From Actinomucor elegans (taxonomy: Eukaryota > Mucoromycota > Mucoromycetes > Mucorales > Mucoraceae): 64,000 nt of DNA. Below the pieces are notes generated by a model, which ran no database searches, was not told where the DNA came from, and saw only the letters and a program-made list of their open reading frames with translations. The DNA is taken from positions 868,001 to 932,000 of the forward strand of contig JAMSLZ010000008.1 of assembly GCA_026027325.1 (NCBI GenBank). The letters are read 5' to 3'. The position numbers were made by a program, and so were the translations under genes. Below, in pieces: positions 11,960 to 23,245 of this stretch; within the stretch, counting starts at the first letter, position 1, and each line of letters opens with the position of its first letter.

Positions 11960-13079
11960 TAAACCATTGATTCAGCAGTAGGTTCAGCGCATATGATCCT
12001 TTCCATTTGTTTTGCTCTAAAGTAATCAGCCAGAGAACGAATGATAATAAACCAGCCCAGCATCATTAAAAGATAGGCAATGATATCGGCGTCTGGGCTA
12101 TCACCTTTTGTGCTTGATTTATCATCACTATCAAAGTCATAGTTGTCATCTTCTAACGTGCCACCTATATATACGATATTAATCTTTAATTATAAGTTAC
12201 ACATGGAATATAGGATATTTACGACTACGAATATAAAAGCCTGTCTGAACCAAAGAAATGCCAAGGCCTGCTCGAGCACCGTTCTTTTAAATAATTAATA
12301 AGAAGTCTTCCTTTAAACTTCATTGCTATACCTTTGATGCATGAGATGTGTGTAGTAGATAAGTCAACATGAAACCAACAAATTGGAAGCTTGCAGATAC
12401 TATTTTCAGGTCTTTTAGTATATTATGTCTTTTTTCATTTATGTGATGTACTTTACTTAACAAGTTCCAAAAGAATGCAAATATATTACCAACAGGCAGG
12501 CCTTCCACTAATATAATATCGCCCATACCTGCTGGAGCAATAATAGTAGTTTGCCAGTAAGGTGGAGTAGCATCCGCTGCTGCTTCTTCGTATGTCTATA
12601 ATAAAAAGAAGGTTAATAAACCCCTCTTGTTTAATGATACGATTTCAGACATACAGGAGGAGTTTCATCTAGTTTTTTACTTTCTGACTCTGGCTTTGCT
12701 GACATGTTTGCAAAGACACCGTCGTTGGATACTGGTAACACTGCCGATTGTCCATTTCTCGAATGATTTGCTATTGATGTTTGAGTAGGTCGAACTATTT
12801 CTATAATACTATCATCATCATCCTCTTCTTCGTCTTCGTCTTCTGGCTGTTGGTGAATAAGAAGTCTATCTGTGGCAGCATGTTCTTCATCTTCGTCAAA
12901 ACCAAAGGAATCTTGTAAATCTGTTCTTTGTTGTGTTGTAGCAGATGAGCCTTCATTTATATATTGGTGTGGCGTATCCTGTTCATTAGTAGCCAACTAG
13001 ATAAAAATAAAAAAAAACGTCAGAATTCCTTCTTTTTAATTGAATCGCGAATAGGTACTTTTTGGTATCGAGAAGACAT
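11960..13079 (-). CDS. Bsd2/Ndfip-type transmembrane adaptor for Rsp5/Nedd4 ubiquitin ligases
   Basis: Starts MSSRYQK at 13079 and continues after a short intron into an acidic, Ser/Thr-rich cytosolic region of about 115 residues. A PPTY motif (PPxY type, the WW-domain ligand of Rsp5/Nedd4) is assembled exactly across the intron at 12657. The conserved Ndfip/Bsd2 core follows: TPPYWQTTIIAPAGM, LVEGLPVGNIFAFFWNLL, a second hydrophobic segment FQFVGFMLTYLLHTSHASK, then ARAGLGISLVQTGFYIRS, and a last hydrophobic segment AYLLMMLGWFIIIRSLADYF near the C-terminus. About 285 residues in six or seven exons. Family members reside in Golgi/endosome membranes and direct ubiquitination of metal transporters and other cargo. 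Shares a 235 bp divergent promoter with the Siw14-type gene. Confidence 0.9.
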
Positions 13080-13314
13080 TGCTATAGATATACTTGAATG
13101 AGAGTAATCAAGGTTAATTCACCAAGAAAGAGTAAAAGAAAAAAAGAAAAAAAGAAGGCTGATAAAGGAAATCAGCCATTAGGAGGCATTGAGTTACTTT
13201 CCTTGCCTTCTTTCGCTTTCAACTTGTTAAAACGCCGCGCTGATAACGCAGCGTTCTAACCCGCACAGTCATTCTCGTTCATTTCTTTCTCGACAAAAAA
13301 AAAAAAAAACTGAA
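13080..13314. promoter_or_regulatory. Divergent intergenic promoter region
   Basis: 235 bp separate the two outward-facing start codons (Bsd2-like minus, Siw14-like plus). It holds A-rich runs on the Bsd2 side, a GC-richer patch AACGCCGCGCTGATAACGC near 13231 and a run of 15 A just before the Siw14-side ATG. No named factor site is assigned. Confidence 0.45.
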
Positions 13315-14187
<873 letters not shown>

Positions 14188-14354
14188 AGCACACATATAC
14201 ATAATACAATAAAATCAAATGTAAATACAATAAAGTACACACAAAAAGTGACTCTTATTATAGACAATAACCTGTCATTCCCTGGACATGATCTTGACTG
14301 GCTGTCGGAGATGTACAATTATAAACTGATTGGAAACCGGCAATTTAAATGTTT

Positions 14355-14722
14355 ATGCCGCCTCGAGACTTTTGTTCATTATATTTACTTCGAAAGAATT
14401 ATTATGATCCAGACCAACGGACGTTAGCCAAAGAGACAAGCAGAGTTTGGTTTACCAACTATTATCAATGAACTTAAAAAAAAGATTTTTAAGTCATATA
14501 AACCTGCTAAGATATCTTGTTTTAATTACTCTGATCGACTTGAAGGACTTGAAAACCAAGACAATAACCAAGGGCTTTGGCCACTGGCTTGCATAAAACA
14601 AGGTCTAAATCCCATTGCAATTCTTTAGTGTTACCTGAGAAAATATGATGCGAAGTATAAGCACCATATCAACCCACTGGAAGAATTGAACGTAGTTAAT
14701 CATGAAAATGAGGAAAGTTGAC
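14355..14722 (+). pseudogene. Broken coding sequence, unidentified
   Basis: An ATG-started frame MPPRDFCSLYLLRKNYYDPD runs to RVWFTNYYQ and a stop near 14470. Coding-like sequence resumes in another frame (KIFKSYKPAKISCFNYSDRL near 14483, then GLWPLACIKQGLNPIAIL), meets TAG near 14627, and continues in that frame to a TGA near 14722. This is the pattern of a decayed gene. Family not recognised. Confidence 0.35.
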
Positions 14723-16289
14723 CGTCAACATCTGTCTTAAACTTGATTTCAATATGTCAAAAAGGCGGAAAGCGATCAAATAAGCTCTTAGTAACTATAT
14801 TAAATAGTAATTGTCTTAAAAAAAGGTATCGTAATAAAATAATTATGTTAATCGTTGCATATATGAAATTTGGTGTTGTTTCCAAGCATTTTTACTATGA
14901 AAAGTTGATATCATATAGGTACGGCAAGACTTTAATCGTATGTAGATGTATACTCATTAGCTAAACATTCCGTTCTCTATAATGTGCTTTGTTGGCCCTA
15001 ATATTAAATATAAATAAAGGATGGAACAGTCTCTTTGTATTAGTGAGAGCTTTATTGAATATGTTGAAATTTTATCTATCTATATATTCTAGTCCAAGGC
15101 TACTGACTTGGTTTCTACGGCATTGTATTTGGCTACAAGTATACTGTTGTTAGGCAGGAAAAATAATTATATTTCAGAAGTTTGTCATAAGCTCTCATCC
15201 ATTACATATTGCTGACGATAGGACCGAGTGCTATTCAATAATCTTGTGATAGAGATTATAGATTTAAATCATGGAAAGTGATTAGACGAGACAAGATGGT
15301 ATCAACAATTGGGAAAAGGGCAACAAGGTTGATTTGTTCAATAGCATAAAACTAGAATTCTTTCTTTTGTAGACATTCAATAGCAAAATAAAGTAAATTT
15401 TCTACTGTTGATCGTCATATTGGACATATATTTCGGAAAAGAATCCGGAATTGAGTCTCCCCTAATATACATATATATTTTCTTGAACAAGTAATATGAT
15501 GATTTTCACAATATAATCTACATATAATCCTGTTAGTTGTTTGTATCTTGACTATACCAAATGCATAGCGATATGATATCAACCAAGCCTTCTGACATCA
15601 TGAAGCGATGTGATATTCAATATATCTCAAACTATGCAATGCATACAAAATGTCTGGTTTATCTTTTTTAACTTATACAACCTCAAGTTTTGTGTGATTC
15701 TACTCACATTATCTCTTTGTTGTTATTACTTTAGATACCCAAGACTTTCACAATATTTCGTTTAGCTTCTTTTTTGTTCATGTAAAAAAAAAATATTTAC
15801 AATTGTATTCATTTTCATTTGTTATAAATGCCAGCTTAATTCATTACTATTTCAAACAGGCTGTTATGTTCTGGTTACTACTTGGAGTGCGGCACAAGTT
15901 TGTCCTTAGTATATTGGCTATTAAAATGCACAAGGGCTAACTATTAATGAGCAATACAACTAGACCCTGAGATGTTCAGTAGGATTATACTACTTTAGTG
16001 CAAAAGAACCATTGGATAGCTTACAAAAACAAGCAAAAAAAAAATTGTTTCATAGGCTAAACAAACTGCAAATGAAGCGGATCTGGTAATTTTTTATACC
16101 CTTATGATTAAGCGTTTTCTTAAATTATCCGTGGCCAATCTTCTAGTTTAATGTCACGCCTGATAACTTTACATCTTCAAGATGAGTTACTACAATTGCT
16201 AGGACTATTATATATTTGACTGAAATATTACGAACATTTTATATTTTGGCGATAATGTAATTGTAAAATCCAAGCATTTCATTAAAATT

Positions 16290-16730
16290 AGATCTAATGG
16301 TGATCAATAATAGATCTGTCAAATGATTTCGGTTTAATGTCGCATCTGATGGACAGTATAAGATAATTAAACAGATGCACTAGATCTATTACAGCCAAGA
16401 CTTATTAACTAAAAGACAGTTAATTTATACATGCCATACATTTCATATATCTAGCCAAGACTTAATCTATTTTTTTCATTTATCTCGGCTTAATGTCGAA
16501 TATGGTGATTTGCATGTTCTCTGAATAGGCTGCTGTACATACCAAGGCATTTTTATTCAACTAATCATTATATTTATATGAATTAATTTTCAGTAACTAA
16601 CTATAAACTATATAAGCTAGTAGGTCTAATGATGCATACTAGATTTCTTGACTGATCCTAGCCTATACCTGTCTTGATCAGTATCTCTTGGCCAGAATAA
16701 TAACCTGCTGTTGCATCTAATAGTACTTCA
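16290..16730 (+). repeat. Degenerate ~165 bp repeat, island D (three units)
   Basis: Cores start at about 16331 (GGTTTAATGTCGCATCTGAT, the best match in the window), 16487 (GGCTTAATGTCGAAT) and 16661 (weak), spacing about 156 and 174 bp. The second half of the motif recurs at 16519 (CTGAATAGGCTGCTGTAC) and 16694 (CAGAATAATAACCTGCTG). Confidence 0.65.
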
Positions 16731-17808
16731 AACCAGCCTCTACAAATCAATTCTACCCAATGTGATCAATAATAATGCTCTAAATTATGTCAGTTGAATT
16801 GTAATATGAACTCTGGAAGGGTATCTTGCTTTATAGGGTATAAATCGTGTTTCATTTGTTTTGTTTGTCTAGACCAGAGCACCTTATTAATACGTCAGCA
16901 ATTGGGAATCACTGTATGCACGCGTTTTATGACTGGTGCAAAATAAAAAAATAAAAAAATTGGAGGGCCTAGATTGGTTATTTGTATTGAAAATGGTAAC
17001 CTCTACTCTTGATTTGTTGCATGTAAATAAATTGCTGCCACTATGACATATTTGGACTAAGTCATGAGGGGATAGGAGGCGGCATATGCCTTATTTATTG
17101 AAAAAAAAAAGCTTTTACAGCAATAAAAATGAAAGGCGAATGAGATTCGGTGAAACGAGCTGAATCAAGTTTATGTAAAAGGATTACAGAGGTTTGTTGG
17201 CTTTTTGAGTGGCACAAGCATATACTCAATATTAAACCTTGCAGCAAACCGAGGGCTCAAATAAACAAAAATATGGATACGCGGTTAAAGCGTTTGGGTT
17301 AAAATGTAATGCAAAAAAAAAAAAAAAAAAAAAAAAAGACAGCTTTAACACAGCTTGTATACGTCCGCTTCCAATACTTCCTAAACTTAATATCGTACAG
17401 CATTTTATATATTCGGCTCTCAAGGACAGTAGGTATGACAAATTCCGTTTGAGGAACCGATTGCCGCTTCCGTGCCTATTAAAACTTTGCTGGCAGTTTT
17501 ATTGGCTAAAACTTCAAGATTTGTATTACAAATACTCGCTGGTAACGTATTGAATTAGATGTATAGCATTCTTTGTAGAATCGAAAAAGAAGAAAACGGT
17601 CATTCATCACTTGTTTCTTACCCTGGCTTAACCAGCGCATGATCTGGGTTTGAAGAATTATTGAGAACGCGACTTTGAAGCACCTTATTGGCTCTCATCA
17701 ATTCATCCAGAAAGCCAATAAAAGGCCTGAAAAAAAAATTCTTAGTAGTTTTTCCCTTTTTCTTTTCTTTTCTTCTCTTTCTTTTTTTTTTACGGAAGGT
17801 CAAGTAAC

Positions 17809-20628
17809 ATGTTGAGCCCGAATAAAGAGACTAAAGCCAATATATCGCTATCTAAATCAAAAGGTAGGGATACAAATTGTCAGATAAGGTTATGTTTCAA
17901 CTGTATTAATTCAATTTTATAAAGCCAAAAGCAATTCTACCAAAATTGATATTCCAGTTTACGATAGTAGCAGTGACGATGATATTCCTTTAGCTAAGCG
18001 TAATAATTTGAGAAAATCACCTCCTAAACGTGTCGAACGCTATAATATGAACAATAAAAGTGTTAGCAGCAGTGATGAAGACGATATTCCTTTGTCTCAA
18101 CGCGTCAAGGCAAAGAAAGAGCCCGAGAGTAGCGACGATGATATGCCTTTATCTCAACGTAAACTGCTTTCCAAGTCTAAAGTGAAACGTGAACCACCAA
18201 GCAGCGACGAAGATGATAATGTGCCTTTGGTGCGTACCTTTTTATTTTTATTTTTTTATTTTATTTTTGGTTGAATTCAATCGACTGACTTTTTTTTTTT
18301 TACGTGTTTCAAGGCCAAGAAAACAAAAATGAAGACCATTACCAAGGCTGAAGTAAAGGCTGAGCCCATGGATGAAGATAGACCATCGAAAAAAAGATTA
18401 TTGGAACCAGCAACCACGACAGCGAAGCGCGAAAAGAAAGCCAAAAAGGAAGCAGACGATCCTGATTTCTACAAATGGTGGGAAGAGGATCAAACTGCCG
18501 AAGCGGAGACTGATGGTTCTATTAAGTGGACTAGTCTTCAGCATAATGGTGTTTTGTTTCCTCCCGAGTATGTTCCTCATGGCGTCAAAATGAGGTATGA
18601 TGGCAAACCTGTTACACTTACACCTGAAGCAGAAGAAGTTGCTTCTTTCTTTGCCGCTTTGTTAGATACCGATCATGGCAGTAATCCAGTATTTCAAAAG
18701 AACTTTTTTAATGATTGGAAAGAAATTTTGAAAAAAGATCCTAGGGCAAGTCTCTTTTCATTATGCCTATCATAATTAAATACTAACCTACGTATTATAA
18801 TAGAATCCCAAAATAACCGACTTTAACAAGTGTGATTTCAGACCTATCTGGGAGAAATTTGAAGCAGACAAAGAGAAGAAGAAGCTTTTGACCAAGGAAG
18901 AAAAGCTGGTAAATATATGACATTGATGATTCTTTTGCATTGTGGTACTAAAATACTCATGTAGAAAATCAAAGAAGAAAAAGCAAAAGTAGAGGAACCT
19001 TTTCTTTATGCTGTAATTGATGGTCGTAAAGAGAAAGTAGGCAACTTTAGAATCGAACCTCCAGGTTTGTTCCGTGGCCGTGGTAGCCATCCCAAGACTG
19101 GTAAACTCAAGACGCGTGTTTTACCCGAACAAGTTACTTTAAACCTCGGTGTCGATGCCAAGGTACCTCAACCTCCTAAGGGACACAAATGGGCAGCCGT
19201 TGTACATGAGCCTACTGCTACTTGGTTAGCCACTTGGAAGGAAAACGTCAACGGTAATATCAAGTATGTCTTTTTGGCTGCTACTTCTACTTGGAAAGGC
19301 CAAAGTGACATGCAAAAGTTTGAAAAAGCCAGAGAATTGAAGGTATATATATATATAAAGTAAAGAGAAAAAGCGTCTATGACTAGTAATGCTTACTTGT
19401 TCACAGAAATACGTCAAGAAAATTCGTGCCGATTACATGAAAGACTTGAAAGACCCATTAATCGAAAATCGCCAACGCGCTACTGCCATGTATTTGATTG
19501 ATCGTTTGGCTTTGAGAGCTGGTAATGAAAAGGGTGAAGATGAGGCTGATACGGTTGGTTGCTGTTCTCTTCGTTGCGAGCATATTAAACTTGAAGAGCC
19601 CAACACTTTGCATTTTGATTTCTTGGGTAAAGATTCCATTCGTTATTTAAACTCTGTCCAGGTCGATCAGCAAGTCTTTAAGAACATTAAGGCCTTGAAA
19701 AAGGCTGGTAAGGACGGTCAGGCCATTTTCACAAGCCTTTCTACTTCTGGTTTGAACAAGCATTTGAACCGCTGTATGAAGGGTCTTACCGCCAAAGTGT
19801 TTCGTACTTTTAATGCCTCGATCACTTTTCAACAGCAGGTTGATCTACTGACCAACGCGAATGATTCGATTCCTGATAAGCTCTTGTCCTATAATCGCGC
19901 TAACCGTGAGGTAGCTATCTTATGTAACCATCAAAGAGCCGCGCCCAAGACGCACGACCAAATGATTGCAAAAATCGGTGATCGTATTCGTGCGTTTAAA
20001 TATCAACGTATGAAGTACAGAAAGCAATTATTTGCATTGGACCCCAAAATGAAGAAGCGACCTGAATATGCAGAGCCTGAATCAGATTTGGAGGATGATT
20101 GGATCGTGGAGTATGAAAAGGAGCTGGTTGAGAAGGAAAAGGAAAAAATCAAAAAGAATTTTGACAAGCAGAACGAAAAGTTGGTTGCTGCCAAGGAGCC
20201 TCGTATGCCTATTACTGAGCTCAAGGAAAAACTAAAGGCAGCTAATGAGATGCATGAGCGTCTTAAACAAGAGCGCAAGTTGGCCAAGATCGAGCCCAAG
20301 CCCTCTATGAACGTTGAGAAGCTCATTGCTCATATTCAAAAGATAGATGATCGCATCAGTGCCACAAAGAATCAAGCAACGGATAAGGAGGAAAATAAGG
20401 AAGTCGCTCTCGGTACTTCGAAATTGAATTACATTGATCCTCGTATCTCTGTTGCTTGGTGTAGAGAGCACAATGTGCCTATGGAGAAGGTTTTCACCAA
20501 GACTTTACTAGAAAAGTTTAGATGGGCTCAAAACATACCTGAAAATTGGGTAAGTTTCTCTATATGTAGACTGATGAACGAATGCTAATTTTTTTTTTTT
20601 TTTTTTTTTTTTTGCTTAGAAATTCTAA
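17809..20628 (+). CDS. TOP1: DNA topoisomerase I (type IB)
   Basis: Seven exons (17809-17863, 17935-18239, 18314-18745, 18804-18908, 18965-19342, 19407-20549, 20620-20628) give 808 residues. The N-terminal ~200 residues are highly charged with repeated Ser-Asp/Glu-Asp blocks. The core follows: [54 protein letters not shown], and a long charged linker. The C-terminal domain has [18 protein letters not shown], whose Tyr (about residue 767) is the DNA-linking nucleophile. The enzyme relaxes supercoils in replication and transcription through a 3'-phosphotyrosine intermediate. The intron after 18745 begins GC (AGG/GCAAGT), a GC-AG intron; the downstream frame only joins if it is used. The last exon codes for only two residues (KF), matching the short end of the family. 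Confidence 0.95.
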
Positions 20629-21126
20629 CATATATGCGCGTTTTGACTATGTTACATTTTACCCTTATCATTTGCTATTGCTATATAAAACAAATACTAT
20701 AAACGTTAGACAAATTTAAATACAAGTATATTCTACCCAAAATACCACTTTATTATTTGCTTGAACTTTTATATAAAACAAAAAGCCTTCTGAATAGACC
20801 AAGGTGACATGCTAATTGACCTTTCACCATAAATACGCTTGATCTCCTATTTGACAAGACCTTTCAGCGAGTAATAACCATAATTCGAGCGAAAAGCCGA
20901 GCGGATGTAGCTGCTGTGCAATCAATGTTGGGTAGTGTATCACTTTCTCAAATAGGGATATAAACTCCATACGGACCGAATCTCAAAGCGGGCTAGGTAT
21001 AAATACTAGATGCTAGAGTTCAATCAATATCTTTCTCTCTCTTTATTATCTTTTTATTGTATATATTTCTATTTGATATATATCCCTTTTTCTTTTTTAT
21101 TTATTCATAGAGTCTATTTATATAAA
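20629..21126. promoter_or_regulatory. TOP1 3' region and promoter of the CS-domain gene
   Basis: About 500 bp without a gene. A TATAAATA box lies at 20998-21005, followed by a pyrimidine-rich leader before the chosen ATG at 21127. An in-frame ATG at 21010 would only add a hydrophobic leader translated from that tract, so I did not use it. Confidence 0.45.
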
Positions 21127-21747
21127 ATGCTACTTAATTCCAAGCACAATACATCTAGCAATAGCAACAGCAGCAGCAGTGGTAATCTTTGTGCTTACAA
21201 TGAACCTCTTGTCGATATACCCTCTACTATTGTCTGGACACAAACATTGGAGTCTATTACACTGCAGATTAATATTGTGAGTGAATGAATTCATGGAAAA
21301 AAAAAAGACACGCTATTAATCAATTATATAGCACCATGTGCGAGTTCTATTATCTGAAAGATGCTTGAAGCTTTGTAATAGATCAAAAACGATCAGCCTA
21401 CCGTTGTACGGCAGCGTATACATTCAACAGGTAATTCATTATCATTAATTATTATGAAAATACTCAACTTTATATAGTGCGATATAGAACAGATGATAGA
21501 CATGAATGATGATATACCACACAGTGACAATCGATTGATTATATTAACACTAGACAAAGAATGTTTTGAGATATGGCCTCATTTACTGATGCAACAAACA
21601 GACAAAGAGATCGAAAACTACCTGCGAGAAGCCAGTTTTCTCATTCATATCCACCACAGTCCTTCCAAGACAATCAATGATATGTTTGATACCTTAGACT
21701 TTGAAACAGTCATCAATGGTCAAGGTGAAAAGACTGGTCTTGAATAA
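21127..21747 (+). CDS. Small CS-domain (NudC/p23-like) protein
   Basis: Exons 21127-21276, 21332-21430 and 21478-21747 encode 172 residues. After a Ser/Asn-rich start, VWTQTLESITLQINI, then HHVRVLLSERCLKLCN, PLYGSVYIQQCDIEQ and NRLIILTLDK follow the strand order of a CS domain. The WTQTLE opening resembles NudC family members, which act as Hsp90-linked co-chaperones for dynein and other clients. The helical C-terminus has no catalytic motif. NudC-domain subtype is uncertain. It is convergent with the PAM2-motif gene 261 bp downstream. Confidence 0.65.
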
Positions 21748-22008
21748 ACAATACGGACTTCGCGGACCGAGTATCCTATTATAGTAACCTACAAGGGCAA
21801 GTAAGCAAGGCAATGTACACTCTTACAAGCACTAGCAAAGCACTAAATATAGCTTTATAAAGAGAGGTCTACATACTAAAAGACGAAATAAAGTAATATG
21901 CCTTATGTAATTAGATGCAGGTTGTGGTATTTGCAGAATGATTCTAGACAGCTTTAATTCAAGGTCCATTTATTTAGCAGTTGGGTATATATATATATAT
22001 AAAAGTAT
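21748..22008. other. Convergent 3' intergenic region
   Basis: Between two converging genes. A TA microsatellite sits at about 21988-22002 just past the stop codon of the minus-strand gene. Nothing else seen. Confidence 0.5.
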
Positions 22009-22914
22009 CTATTTTCTTTTTCTCCACTCTGGAGCATTTGGATTCAATCCTTTCTTGAGAGATCTATTGTTACGATGATGGTGCTGAGGAGAGCTAACTC
22101 GAGTAGCAGGAGGAGAAGCCAAGTAATAGTTTGGTGGTGGTGTTGGTATCTTGACTCTACAGTGAGTAATATCACCATTCATTGTAGTTGTATCAAACAA
22201 AAGATAACCATCTTCTTCTCTAAAAGAGGTCTCTTCCTCTTCCTCTTGCTTTGGCGCCTGAGATAACAAATCTCGAATTTTTTGGTCCTTTTCTTTTAAC
22301 TCTGATTGTAATATATTATAGTCTTGTAATAGCGATAAATAGAGGCTCTTGTAATCTCTATCATCTGATATAGAATCACGTTGCATAAAGCTGGCTGACG
22401 TTTGCTGATCTGGCTTCATTGATCGCAGACCCAAATGCTTCTCTTTGGCTTCAAGCATCTGAAGCCGATATTCAAACCGTTTCTCGGACTCTTCTAAAGC
22501 CAACAGTCTCAGCTCTAAACTATCGTACTTTTCTTTCTTAGACCATAAGTGATCTAGAGAAGTAGACGCTGTGGGTTGTGGAGGAGACTATACGCGTAAG
22601 ATTAGAAACTGTTTGCGTGTTTGTATATACTAGTATTTACTCGCTGCACATATGATATTAAGGACGAAGGCCCCGTATGACTGCTAGTACTCAAGGTCAT
22701 GGTATTGGAGTCTTCTAGGTATTCATCACCATTAAACGAAGAAGGTGCCTTTTGAAAAGTCGCTACGATAGCTGGATCAATAAACGCAGTAGTGCTTGCT
22801 GATAGTGTTTGTCTTTTAAGATTACTGTGGTTTTCACTATGATCATAGCAATACTATCAGTACTTGTGTATGTCTGCTTGTGATGTCTTCATACCTTATC
22901 AAAAGTCCTTCCAT
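22009..22914 (-). CDS. Coiled-coil protein with a C-terminal PAM2-like motif
   Basis: Three exons from the ATG at 22914 (20-nt first exon MEGLLI, then a Ser/Thr-rich stretch, then a long exon from about 22588) give about 264 residues. The middle is a charged coiled coil (WSKKEKYDSLELRLLALEE to LLQDYNILQSELKEKDQKIR). A Pro-rich segment IPTPPPNYY follows. The C-terminus ends KKGLNPNAPEWRKRK, whose LNPNAPEW fits the PAM2 consensus (LNPxAxxF/W) bound by the MLLE domain of poly(A)-binding protein. No enzyme domain is seen. A role in mRNA binding, transport or decay is inference. The unspecific coiled coil prevents an orthologue call. Confidence 0.65.
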
Positions 22915-23245
22915 ATTATAACAACAAATATAAGGAAGAAAGAAAGAACGAAAAGAAAGAAAAGTAGAACAAAAGTGCCCTTTTGACCCAATGAAAGCCC
23001 CTATCGAGCAGTCCTCTCTCCTCTTGCACTTAATACATATTAATCAAAGTTATCTTTAGATACATATCTAACGCTGCACGTAGAAAAGTCATTTCACGTA
23101 TTACAAAACAGTCAGCCACACCGAGACTGAAGGTAGCACCAGCTGAATTCACTGCTGTACCTGCAATCCCAACTTTTTTTTTTAATTACTCCTATTCAAT
23201 AGCTCTGCCTTTTTACACTTTTTATTATCTTCATCTAGTAAACAA
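22915..23245. promoter_or_regulatory. Divergent promoter region
   Basis: 331 bp between the outward-facing starts of the PAM2-motif gene and FHIP. It includes an A/G-rich stretch near 22930-22970 and a T run at 23175-23184. No specific site is assigned. Confidence 0.4.

Larger units (their letters stand above)
14188..17808. other. Gene-free AT-rich island
   Basis: 3.6 kb with no supportable intact gene. It holds a coding relic (14355-14722), three units of the ~165 bp repeat (16290-16730), A/T runs including about 25 A at 17312-17336, and a pyrimidine-rich stretch (17755-17792) just before the TOP1 start. Other open frames are short and featureless. Confidence 0.6.

Noticed and set aside
21010..21126. 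Alternative upstream start for the CS-domain protein
   Set aside because: Would only add a hydrophobic stretch read from the pyrimidine-rich leader just after the TATA box.
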